Assembly: GCA_028279875.1 (NCBI GenBank)
Contig: JANQMU010000018.1
Coordinates: 1 to 64,000 of the forward strand
Source: Rhizobiaceae bacterium
GTDB lineage: Bacteria > Pseudomonadota > Alphaproteobacteria > Rhizobiales > Rhizobiaceae
DNA: 64,000 bases
Reading direction: 5' to 3'
Part shown: positions 33,901 to 38,398 of the stretch, one piece after another
How the letters are laid out: each line of letters starts with the position of its first letter
Numbering within the stretch: the stretch's first letter is position 1
Translations under genes and position numbers: made by a program
The notes under the pieces: generated by a model
Databases searched by the model: none
Told to the model about the DNA's origin: nothing
Seen by the model: only the letters and a program-made list of their open reading frames with translations

Positions 33901-36900
33901 TCCAACTGGAAGCGGCGGGTTCGATCCTCGGTTCGAGCCTTGGCGCGACGATTTCCGGTGGGAAGGTTTCGCTCGTCGCCGAAGGTGGCGGCATTGCAAC
34001 GTCAGGGCGCAACAATCTCATGGACATCAGCAGCCTTGACGGCCTCTACGCCAGCGCCGTGGACGACATCATATTCCGCACCGATCTCGGGGACACCCGT
34101 CTCGACAAGATCGTCTCGCGGGCCGGCGATGTGACCATTTTGAACACCTCCGGTTCGGTGACGGACTACAACAGTCTCCAGACCGTCGACCGGCGGGCCG
34201 AGGTGCAGATTCTCGATGCCTTGTGGACGGAACTCGGCCTGATCAATGACGACACCCTGCTGACCGCCACCAAGGCCGAGATCAATGCTGCCGTCGACCA
34301 CGCCGAAACCGCCGTCGAGACGCAATATTTCGGTTGGTGGGAGCATCTGGTCAAGCGCGACAGCAAGGGCAATATCGTTGATGTCAACGACTACGATCCC
34401 GGTCTTGAATTGCGCTTTTCGGATGCCGAGCGCCGTGAGTTGCAGCTCAAGGGCGCCGACGATGCCAAGATCGCTCTTCTGGAATCCGAGCGCACCGATG
34501 CCTTCCACAACGATGCGGCCACCATTCTCGGTTTGAGCGGCGGCCGTTTCGAAGAAACTTACGAACACAAGCTGTCGGACCTGCAGATCGACGCCATCAC
34601 GGACAGCCTGAACGAAGAAAAGCGTGCGAACAATCCGGTGGTTCAGCGCCTGACGGACGACAGGACGGCCCGGTACTTTGCCTGGTGGGACAAGCTCGCG
34701 ATCCGCGATCCCGATACGGGAGACGTGACGGGCCATGCCGCCTACGACCCGAACGATCTGCCGGACTTCTCCTTCTCCGAGGCCCAGCTGGATGCCAATG
34801 CGGCGAGCGATACACCCTTGACCGCTCAACAGATTGCCGATCTGGAAAAATCCCGCCGCGATCAGTTCATTGCCGATGCGGAGATGTTTTCGGAAGGCGC
34901 GTTCAATGCCGGTTATGTCTATCAGCCGGAGGCGGGCGAGATCGAGGCGCTTTTGGAGGATGCCTATTTCAGCCGCGCCGAACTGGAATATGCTTTCCGG
35001 CGCGATCTTATCCTTCCGGTGGTCGATACGCAGACCACCATCGAGGATGCCAATATCGAAGCGCGCGACATCGTGATAACGGCGACGCGCGATGTCGGGC
35101 GCAGGGATGATCCGATCATCAAGCTGGCTGGAAGCCAGTTGACCGATGCCGACCGCATCGCGCTGTTTTCAGCTCAACGCAGCGATCTGCGCTTCGAGGA
35201 TGACCGGCTCATCATCAACAGGGTGGACGATCTCGATGTCCTGGCGTCCGGTGACGTGGATATCAGCACGGAACGCCACGTCTATCTGGGTTCGGAGGGT
35301 GACCTGTCGCTGAGCCGCGTTGTCGGCGGTGAGGATGTGCAGATCAAGTCCAGCGGCCGCATCATGCGGGCCGCCGATGCGGATGCCGGATCAGTGCAGG
35401 TCGAAGGCTTCAACATCGCCCTCGAGGCCGCCGGCGGCAGCATCGGCGATCCCTCGGCAAGGGTGGGTATCGTCGCCGGAGATCAGCAGCGGGGCGCAGG
35501 AACCCTTTCAGCCCGGTCCGCCGGAAATATCTATATTGATGCCTATCGCCACGATCTGCCGGTCGACGAAATCTTCAGCCGCGGTCTCGTCAGCCTGCAT
35601 GCGGTCAATGGCGCATTGCTGAAGGGCGTCAATGCCGGAGAGCTTGCCATGCTGGCGGGCGAGGTCGATCTGCGTGCCGCGGACAATATTGGCAGCGCAG
35701 CAGCGCCCCTGACCGTCGCCTTCACCGGAGCGCCGGTCAATCCGGAAGACGCGCCGGTCCTCGGCCCCCGCGATGAGGTCGTTTACGGACGGTTGAAGCT
35801 GGAAGCCAACCAGGACATCTTCGCCGCCCTGCCGCAAAGCGGCGCAAGGATCGCATCCATCTCCACCGGAAACGGCTCGGTCAACCTGGATATCGGGCCG
35901 GGGATCTCGAGCCTGGTCGGAATTGGTGACAGCACCCCGGTTATCGATGCGTTCGGCGATGTCGTATTGAATGTCGTTGGCGGCCTACAGCAGGACCGCG
36001 CCGCAAGGACCGGCATCCGCAGCGAGAACGGCCTCGTCCTGTCTGGGTCGGGCACGTTCGGCAGCAGCAGCGACCGCATCGTGACCGAGGTGTCCGAACT
36101 GGACGTGCGGACCGGTTCGTCGGACATGCTCGAAGCCTATATCGCCAACCAGTCCGATCTCAGCCTCGGCGGTATTCTGGCCGGCCAGAGTGTCATCGAC
36201 CTTCACAACAGCGGCGATTTGCGGATTTCACAGGCGCGCAGCATAACGGCATCGCTGTTGAGCGCCCGCACCTTCTCCGGCGGTACCGCCGGCAGCGACG
36301 GTGACATATCGATTTCGGCAAATCTCGATACGGCCATCGGAACGCAGCTTGAACTGAACGCGGCGGGGGATGTGAGACTTGCCGACAATGTCGAATTGAC
36401 GGCCCGGGGCGATCTTGCGCTGCAAACGCGCGGCAGCAATTCCGTCCTCGATTTTTTCCGCGACGGCACGTCGATCCGCTCCACCGACACCGCCAACATC
36501 ACATTGCGCGGTACGCGCGCGGTGGTTGGCCGCACGGTGCAATCCGATGGCAATCTGACCGTGACTGTCGGGCGCCCGGATGCCGATTCCACCGTGCAGT
36601 TCGAGAGCGCGGCGGCGATTGACACCATTTCGATCACTGGAAACGACCGGACCCTCGCATTCGGTGCCTATTACGGCAGCAGTCTTCATCTTGATGTCGG
36701 CACTGCTGGCGACGACCGGAGCGCGCTGGAGATCGGCGGCAATGTCAGCCCGGCGCCGAATGTCACGCTCAATGCCGAAAGCGCACGAATTGAGATCACC
36801 GCCGGCGAAGCAAGGTTCGATGGTTTCGACATAGCGGACAATGCCCGGCTCTTCGGCACCGGCTCGGCCCGTTTTCTTTCCGAAGCCCGTATTGGCGGCA

Positions 36901-38231
36901 CTCTGAACGCGGATCTCGCATCGCTTGCCGCCGGAAACATCGTGCTCGCGCAGGGCGACATTTCGGTGACCGGCGATCTGGCGTTTTCCTCGATCCATGT
37001 CACTGGACAGGACAATGGCGGTCCGGCGCTGGCTCTCCATGCCGGTGGCTCGCTGATGCTGACGACACCCGACACGGCGATGTCGGTATTCTCCGACGCC
37101 GGAGCCACGACACTCGACATTGCTGCAAACAGAGTGATCGGCGGCGCCTATGATGCGCTGGCGACAGATATGAGTCGTCTGAGCTTGACGCTTGTCGACG
37201 GCGCCAATCCGGCGGTCGCCAGGGTGCGTGCCCTTGGCGATTTGGAGATCGTGCAACTCTCCGGTCCCGAAGGATCGCTGATCGACCTGGTGGCAGACGA
37301 TACGGTCAGCCTGGCCGGCGACTGGAATTTCGACCAACCGGCGGAAGTCGTTCTGACCAGCCTGAACGCCGATATACGCACGGCAGAAGGCATCGAATGG
37401 GCTTATCTGGACCGGGCGACCGTCTGGATGACGGCGCTGAACGGCAATATCGGCGGCTCGATCGCGGCAAATGATGCGTCGGGCGAAGGACGCCTTCGCG
37501 TAGGTCAGCAAAGTCTCGGAGAACTCAAGCTCGCGGCGCACGGCGATATCGACGTCGACATCCAGAGCATCTTCGGCATTGTGGACTATGCGGTTTCGGA
37601 GAATGCGGATATTCGCATTTCGTCGGCCGGCCTGTTGCGGGCCAACCTGTTTGGCAGCGGATCGGCACCGCAACTGTCGGCCGGAAACGATGTTTTTACC
37701 GGCGATCAGATCTGGGGCCGGGAAACGCCGTTGAACACGCTGCCGCTGACGACGCCGGCATCGCCGCAGAGCCCCCTTTCCTATCGTTCAATCGCCGTTC
37801 GCGGCGAAAATTCGGGCAGTGGCGGAACGGACGGTGGCGGAATCGGAGGCGGCGGAGCGGGTGGCGACGGCGCCGGCGGTGGTGGAAGCAGCGGCGGAAA
37901 CGGTAACGGCGGAACTGGTGGCGATGGTTCCGGAGGCGGCAGTGCCGGAGGGACGGGAAGCGGTTTCGGTGTAAGCGCGGGACCAAATCCCGGCTTTCAG
38001 CCGGTCATTTCGCTTCCCAATACAGGCTTTGGAAACAATCTCGGCCCGGGTCGTCAAACAACGCGATTTGAGTCTGTTGTACCCGGTGTTCCGCGCCTAT
38101 CCGGCGGCGGAACCCGCACGGAAAGCCCGTCACGTGGTCAGCGCGGCATCGGAAGCGGCCCGGTGACGCTGAAGTTCAACATTCCTGCGAACAATGACGA
38201 GGACAACGAGGACAATGAACAGGGACAATAA
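15903..38231 (+). CDS. Giant TpsA filamentous adhesin, LktA-like (about 7440 residues)
   Basis: One uninterrupted frame of over 22 kb. A long N-terminus with a hydrophobic stretch (CVIGISLMTHTVFPPFAG) and likely cleavage after AHA (about 16172) fits the extended signal peptide of two-partner-secreted proteins. A TPS/haemagglutination domain follows (about 16173-17050), with NLINGSRSQINGLV, GDLYMANPNG and FLVGPNG, the motifs recognised by TpsB. Then come thousands of residues of imperfect beta-helix repeats, interrupted by acidic low-complexity inserts (e.g. 20740-20870, 26030-26290) and one duplicated helical module (34326-34970). A Gly/Ser-rich linker lies near the end (37815-37971). No membrane anchor is seen. 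The start is uncertain (15807, 15903, 15912 and 15939 are in frame). Predicted role: surface or secreted adhesin, exported by the TpsB at 38399. Confidence 0.93.
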   Translation: MFSMVRPRRWLRMRIDIRPTGVQRPYRGAKRSRVGLQGRLNVLRRSTGDKAGQGRTVLVRLRSSVSTCVIGISLMTHTVFPPFAGRVAHAQVVPSGQTQTTVTGPADNLNVHTNTTSGNLGVNAFNRFDVNQGQSVSIHVPQGARGTVNLINGSRSQINGLVRSVNPSGNTGGDLYMANPNGFLVGPNGVIRGGSVSLSTPSHSTMNGVFRSDGSVSASHIQSIVSGSAPLSGTGSISVEGAVEGGASVQLRAGGTVDISGRVSVGERAELMRSAVNGATGTVSIYGGRNVRLRSGATVSANHRGSTGGTDRDGGAIDIRSGGAVDVDSDARVLARGAGTGAGGSVTLFADTNATLSRDAVISAAALGSGKGGFVEFSALETATIRGELEAFSATGEGGTILIDPEFLNIGDMATGGADLILQATIKATLTAGSIINTVAGSGSTAGDLTIIAPQIELESGSAILAAAVDEGAITQADRVVGGGKVLLHARLDDRLEGDTPDVQADVAQNALPVGVVGIMVNDATIVAGEVELKAEVFKDNIVRADDSVNAAANALFGPDNELLQSAFLIAKAKDVAAGVQTQLDRIDINNQSTFLDAEARITMADSYIRASGDVVIKAHATTAVTVAPENRKLAVVIAATNTEASTVLQDTAIDTDGLISVSSLASEEQTIIAQSGRTDDGVDVTAANIAIAASLRRSRARTIVNGVRQPIGFDRNYNTDARSDAIPFNPGRSLEDYMLFDTPGRIEIAADTQKKIALVADAITNANTKGAAVALSVDDTRSEVLAGGAIAADSGDIEIRSENRIERFQSFARVTGGSEQASDSAEQPGEQANSAAQQQAVVPILAQLTAQAEATTDPLAKDNVPAADGSGSNDDSSDGRFAIALNLSSHTFVADTKLSAGRYRDPVTDIERGLQNFQIYSNGRTIYGPNFGGTFYDDPGAVDLDAEPTVRIIARNDFGSPQVEALASLGSAPLESDSDTGELTGKTDDELTQDGDRAALVAINIASWKGEANLAASDDGGRAVLDQIPLNLQILAENRFETVVDRGDLSNWWSEYREDLLDDVDGSGDPGPENGTGNADDETKRDPLGRFGRGGETALAAQDDAPGSDPGAGAPTPGAGGVIKEGRGEGEAETPDPSDATGNGRMFVAEAIGRGSEIGLGINAAWVDVDLDATTELGADTRIGRARRYRNPDLGPVREDADFDLIARNTGDIFVAAGVPGIATGGESGGYGFAVSLLNAQASASNRIDPDAVLSFSAANQIAQQDLALVNTARSYGQNEGGKAVGLGVAITRADTRTRVDNIAPDRSARIRFEPDGDLTILAEDKTNVVTIAGTGVTGAKKAVTVGVAINAVDRDTAVTLDQVEVNHDADAAIHARNTGSVLAAGTASTVDEPQGGSSGNDGNPPAPPNDTGSPTVALGENLLGDAAEQLSQSAGSGDDGSGPSGSSAKTFSFSGDLAATFANADASVGLTNVTLAGRDQSAVDIGALNEIAYGQSSAVTAAAVNGIGISGSFGLSGIKQTVSLDIADSRIFSYLGGFGSDPDADLGSSAFYARDLSVFDVLVTGKSGNRQDGWGIAAAASYNRFEATATTRVRNSWLTIGEAPFSLPLDRFGGEGEEGEGDGGDGDGGDGDGFAVCDDGICNDGDPRGRDIVIEAVASPTSIVTLLAARDSSGAENSGAQQDENVTDQLEDAALAAQEPDNDAGVPPTDPDADKKGIGFKGFSISVAPSELIATARVDILDSGVSADSEADDGNQKGVGTLTVRSLAETTNTVDATAGFAGVTYGLSRVDTATNVERSALVAAGNGAVNVLSIARENQDLTALVGNASRFKIAGVLSLRDAVNRLTIDPNGLSGDLGPSRIAANDVLVRATTEHDIKLAALVSDSTQLSLAGSAIVSLANSDTAALIGGTLVGNSSVTAVAEDVFKNYTATAATVTGPFELETPNRTTDDSFLAEQNRLVPKGKAGNSETPQDGVDPGVDNGNLLASFRDMADQAQDRVQDGDLPDPGGTGDDRSTSDDKASRQPTFAIAVNIERHDSAVLAAMGGVFDDAATGQTVDLRQGRLDGQQASLKASTRIGDFRKRTIVKAGTLDDTSIGAVASIAFGFAELDTKVSLGDVATPSGTSNLLAQAETRLPEQSLDEVGDRALVVGQALVGQPSKGTLAAADLLPGLQEGRGDGDFNILNRTEGAADSFGLAVDIGWTKVVANTQAVIEDGAGGISGGGITLEAKASGGFTALRDLPVIQALIDELRVSQGEDNSGLTQEEIDAKSVEENGKKKEIAEQAVYGKTGLGGALQYLRLETNTRAAIDGTGPGAVLNGASITARAVNDVTAGIAARSFGGADSFAFNAGVGIIDYRGSAVAFASDRNAYHLSGGLRLEAEDGARLFSEAGAGSVSGSVSFGLAAGMIFANRNASAVFAASEPDTDGDIAEIAGARNSNLGSLDVAAKTTGWSVATASAGAGGLDQENRRDEQAGDPSGDPPEEPANEESIEISDAVLDGRQDEYSDALGELNTGDETESEQLNDKRFGFALAADFAGVMGSNNARAVVASPAVLETGGLTLDAQNTASSIAGAGAAVGHGGTFGLAGSVALTLVHTDVTAENRGGDRLLDPDPVAGNIVISASDSGDNRAIAVGRSGANNTISGVGSGALNLGHSVVAAANTDSDLAGAGSVGILAATSGTRIAAAGGLDASAADAARQAVTGERDEGQTGTGPYVPDVGGISGLGDVEEELEGDPADPDAGGGEEESEARLSVGIAFASTIQTHTVTAGSSGSEIESNSLSISADNMIKTVGVAGANGPTANIALSGSAVLNVLTQSTEADLRGGAAEAITTGEVTIAATNDALNRGRVGFTNEANRFALGISGVVLKDNRDTEAAVDRVAVTSDGDALTLSATNSNAVRGLMAAGVAATEEGDGDSSNSVAINVPVIIVAADWDAKASVGAASLSDFSETNIVALEQGQIVARQEANNNTPGNAATIGGSIVDHISNVEASLTGTTLAASGDTILSARSDSLLRAIAVRDGEAENAGNLMVARVRATGGTYAQATGIQGNSQSLLLRARDTNSRDLLTNGFARSSALGAAGGINADIYRRDTIARTEDSTIALTGSASLLAESDMRIASVVIGRNTGGSTGLQGSVTWTNDTRDVIAEISDTQANLGGRLIIEAARRDQFAAAQGSYTGSSGTSAGIGAGVLLSNGLTEARIVGNNQLTVSGDVSLNAVNAQRALQVAIGVATANRFAGTGSLGFIGFGDRPLDLGPDVPNPRGVELRQQITENLNDLVALAEDQTNISIAEFDLVRETVIGARIEAEAGSVLNFGGALDLQADDHRQATVMSGALSIGAGISFIDGILDRFTIERNNATGKFAIKRRPADPKEADSDEVEDTDDTDVSTDTDSEAAEEIANLDDASAGDVEGPSVSIENDDDADLGDAGSVTTDPDTPVEGGDGGDSGGDGSSSPLSLGIGVAFANFGGLVETEIDLQAGASLDVSGATRLGASSMIESTVASVGAAVIGNAIGASGAITRTSQLVRSRMSGAGDYAGSDLTVSADSSNKGWSVAGALTIGDNMAIGATLALNDLDTVTEASQTVQSYVSGRNVRFVANDDSKAIAISAAGAGSTGGTGVAAAVGVTTSNAVARSLVNGRINATGDVVIDAGRSQTLSTVAGQLAIGGTTGAGGALAITVENGEVVAETSGAIIEAGDDVAVRAFNDGRGTAVGMGVSGGGTTGFAGSISITHRTDRIRAQVANSRLTADDSILVQAVNGGSLAAVGGGDEGALRDLDQVTGTLAIGGTTGVGISLSIIAAQSTTEALVTGNSVLQAYTDPSANGVLARDRDDSEDYLEANPIDTRHGVSVVADNTTELSTLALTGGLGITTGVAAQMPIILIEDTVVAEIDGGNADASVTSGADVDVFAGNETELKTFSAALGGGVSAGVGANQEFFLINKQTQAGIRRAAVNAGQDVDVFAVTPELIKTRSYALGAGIYAGVGGNMQVGYTRSQTRAYIERSTITAARDSAVEAISRRRMNQNAGAMGGALIGVGTTLVVLNQSDAVIAEVVDAPSAAMRSTLDAGRDVSVRAEATLVPFGRENRVPGFQPVNQYVVSGAGGLVGVAGGGLFTQGAQLVVARVGDHARASAGRDISVKAHQSWSQDVFVVSGAGGYIGVGSATFIGSMNNAVLADIGRNAVLAANNDITVDAYGERNFKGAVSAGAGGVGGFAGSGILLNYGKRLRVDDPNDPDEYGDSHQQAINEVQSGRGDNPDDAQDNATSEGSLDDNPYEIDGNNFGRGDGLLSFMLDKAFAERSSLDLDSSYNGAQSDAIRAVVDTDAQMAGRNLEITAREGGEIEVLAGGVAGGVIAATHAVVIVRRGTLVETVLGNSASLTAQGDATVASRAIVDDGNPEAVAGGAGAIASAAGVSDMRIGRRVAVTVNENVQIHSRGAMTLEALEDSATKAKVTGVGGGAITSGVAVANAFRESTVDVVVAGNGTGLTGASLMVSANRQGAVEAEVDAIAIGGIAVGGAVATARDTSNVILDLDSAVLSSGSLVSIKAVNAGDVFADAKAISGGLGATGVNIAAARRLASTRILADGADILAGTLEILAADNDNSIIGGSGKVFASSRSTNLSVATVGGSETRARNFSSVSTALVFGDIAVTGDASIVTRNASQVDYLSKGTTASAAGFGLSLAKAVDQSSSVNVIRFNGTTSVGGTLDLIAAGSADIFGNAIAGGGGIISAEASKQRLEIRNTTILDIDGGSVVADVIRLSTDRDITFESNSDSLSVALTDVGATSQKNTLELDNQLLIGSQLMAGLIEISATTDIVKRAIDFNGVTGSYGGLGIAALTSETSVTNDVLIELKSDASLTQTSRTSDPRDDTGAITVAIDTGYDLVDRLKLDQGGLVAIPTARSEIVIGGDADNADAVNSTIRLAGSILANKDVSVSSRLDAVVNSETFARTYGLAGSPRASSTGIVRGENDIIASGSITSRRGSVSLIAGGDRASDQSIVGFVEARMYNNTTVPIGRGADALSQIGVDSLVNVAPASEIVAARDVDLSALDGFRDPYAYGYAVDAYDQAGEAVANFFRGLVGADDISLATETGTSIDTGRRRVIVDGSIEAGAFASRLMTVDFAPGRNASNTDDPDDLIIAASEDFDYELAFERNVGANIQSYIDDLIALRAEETVPGTEAYDVLTAQIEGLESQLEFLAGTGASALATDFLILDGVTAFGGNVNVLSGDFFGSGIISAKGDPKIEVRNNTSLSVELGDVTIANEDSGEIRYNGVSVASNSDIFALGGGQTVNLGAGQVRHLPEFATLNAATTSLLPPQITVLNNFASPVSGVPTSDIYVRGTVSNLQGDITLRTEDGSIYVFGGNIDALNVNIDSGGDFFLASSSPVESLPSDPFAQYQDFFAAQEEFQSVKYDLARIYPALSEASLEILAELSVWSAGTGTIYFNANPTPKPVAPVIPAVSDGSVTAVGNIFIYADVLNINGLIKSGISDWKLNIDASIDATLDGLGGSQNIALYRPSRGLTAIQNGGEDSDVFVTGTNGLPPLPGDAHISANSNISLDYNPVTNMLEVQPIVTKGGYIELAGRIVSTGNGRIEVAHGYGRVDVDSASSRPLVFKRIDTGPEGGVQGVIKIIDRNEVVSPAVIGGNGTPVYRTTTYTFENGAQVSDNRLPFGPAPATDPAKYEIAGNQALFFSRTTTTDVTYEERTTIERRYGCVFGIGSCSRADATVTDELVDIGDPVLISEASLATVGYVLDRPAADLEGNPYRFTSAQDVEEISRTGTFVVSAEQETGTTGFPLFNSVTEEILGVRYTERETRTDKHRLRANYDIAVGKHGFSSGRVDINADSDVLFEGDVNNRSGVTAISSGGSVLTMSADAVYRVADLTISAEGDVGGATPSRGIRGLVSVDAGNVTVRDIFGRETGANLNRGEPVYRNEILAAVEQLSATNLALIDGNDSTTINIGAGGGIRLRQNAGDFIVRRAESTFGDDVQLEAAGSILGSSLGATISGGKVSLVAEGGGIATSGRNNLMDISSLDGLYASAVDDIIFRTDLGDTRLDKIVSRAGDVTILNTSGSVTDYNSLQTVDRRAEVQILDALWTELGLINDDTLLTATKAEINAAVDHAETAVETQYFGWWEHLVKRDSKGNIVDVNDYDPGLELRFSDAERRELQLKGADDAKIALLESERTDAFHNDAATILGLSGGRFEETYEHKLSDLQIDAITDSLNEEKRANNPVVQRLTDDRTARYFAWWDKLAIRDPDTGDVTGHAAYDPNDLPDFSFSEAQLDANAASDTPLTAQQIADLEKSRRDQFIADAEMFSEGAFNAGYVYQPEAGEIEALLEDAYFSRAELEYAFRRDLILPVVDTQTTIEDANIEARDIVITATRDVGRRDDPIIKLAGSQLTDADRIALFSAQRSDLRFEDDRLIINRVDDLDVLASGDVDISTERHVYLGSEGDLSLSRVVGGEDVQIKSSGRIMRAADADAGSVQVEGFNIALEAAGGSIGDPSARVGIVAGDQQRGAGTLSARSAGNIYIDAYRHDLPVDEIFSRGLVSLHAVNGALLKGVNAGELAMLAGEVDLRAADNIGSAAAPLTVAFTGAPVNPEDAPVLGPRDEVVYGRLKLEANQDIFAALPQSGARIASISTGNGSVNLDIGPGISSLVGIGDSTPVIDAFGDVVLNVVGGLQQDRAARTGIRSENGLVLSGSGTFGSSSDRIVTEVSELDVRTGSSDMLEAYIANQSDLSLGGILAGQSVIDLHNSGDLRISQARSITASLLSARTFSGGTAGSDGDISISANLDTAIGTQLELNAAGDVRLADNVELTARGDLALQTRGSNSVLDFFRDGTSIRSTDTANITLRGTRAVVGRTVQSDGNLTVTVGRPDADSTVQFESAAAIDTISITGNDRTLAFGAYYGSSLHLDVGTAGDDRSALEIGGNVSPAPNVTLNAESARIEITAGEARFDGFDIADNARLFGTGSARFLSEARIGGTLNADLASLAAGNIVLAQGDISVTGDLAFSSIHVTGQDNGGPALALHAGGSLMLTTPDTAMSVFSDAGATTLDIAANRVIGGAYDALATDMSRLSLTLVDGANPAVARVRALGDLEIVQLSGPEGSLIDLVADDTVSLAGDWNFDQPAEVVLTSLNADIRTAEGIEWAYLDRATVWMTALNGNIGGSIAANDASGEGRLRVGQQSLGELKLAAHGDIDVDIQSIFGIVDYAVSENADIRISSAGLLRANLFGSGSAPQLSAGNDVFTGDQIWGRETPLNTLPLTTPASPQSPLSYRSIAVRGENSGSGGTDGGGIGGGGAGGDGAGGGGSSGGNGNGGTGGDGSGGGSAGGTGSGFGVSAGPNPGFQPVISLPNTGFGNNLGPGRQTTRFESVVPGVPRLSGGGTRTESPSRGQRGIGSGPVTLKFNIPANNDEDNEDNEQGQ
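26376..29950 (+). repeat. Imperfect beta-helix repeat tract inside the adhesin
   Basis: This part of the adhesin repeats a loose unit of roughly 50-75 residues. Each has a glycine-rich turn such as GGTTGAGG, GGTTGVGI, GGGVSAGVGA or GAGGYIGVG, a short hydrophobic strand, an Ala-x-Ile/Val strand, and a closing 'G.DV.V.A' step (AGDDVAVRA, AGQDVDVFA, AGRDVSVRA, AGRDISVKA). Unit length varies and DNA identity is low, so it is an ancient protein repeat and not a recent DNA expansion. Confidence 0.55.
34326..34970 (+). repeat. Duplicated helical module within the adhesin
   Basis: Two copies of a charged, probably helical module about 116 residues apart. Copy 1 begins YFGWWEHLVKRD (34326) and copy 2 begins YFAWWDKLAIRD (34674). 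Each continues with a YDP segment, an L..FS.A segment, a 'Q/K I..LE..R.D.F..DA' helix, and a 'G.F...Y.Y/H' end. Composition differs sharply from the surrounding Gly/Ala/Val repeats. Confidence 0.7.
37815..37971 (+). other. Glycine/serine-rich linker near the adhesin C-terminus
   Basis: About 52 residues are almost entirely Gly with Ser, Asp, Asn, Thr and Ala. They separate the last beta-helix turns from a polar tail of about 85 residues that ends in an Asp/Glu/Asn-rich stretch. It resembles a flexible spacer. No hydrophobic anchor follows. Confidence 0.75.
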
Positions 38232-38398
38232 GCGGCGCCGGCTGGTGTGCTGAGCGGAATTGATCCCTTTTCCAGCGGTTATTACCCCTCAGGCGTTTTT
38301 CGATGAATCCGGCTCCGGTACGATAGCCGGGTCACCACTGATTCTTTCCGTTTGCAGGGTGACGTCGTTTGGGGTGTGCATTGGGGAGAAATGCATAA

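Noticed and set aside
38013..38027. LPNTG motif near the adhesin C-terminus, identical to a sortase signal
   Set aside because: No hydrophobic segment or positive tail follows, about 68 polar residues remain, and a Gram-negative two-partner system does not use sortase anchoring. Probably chance.
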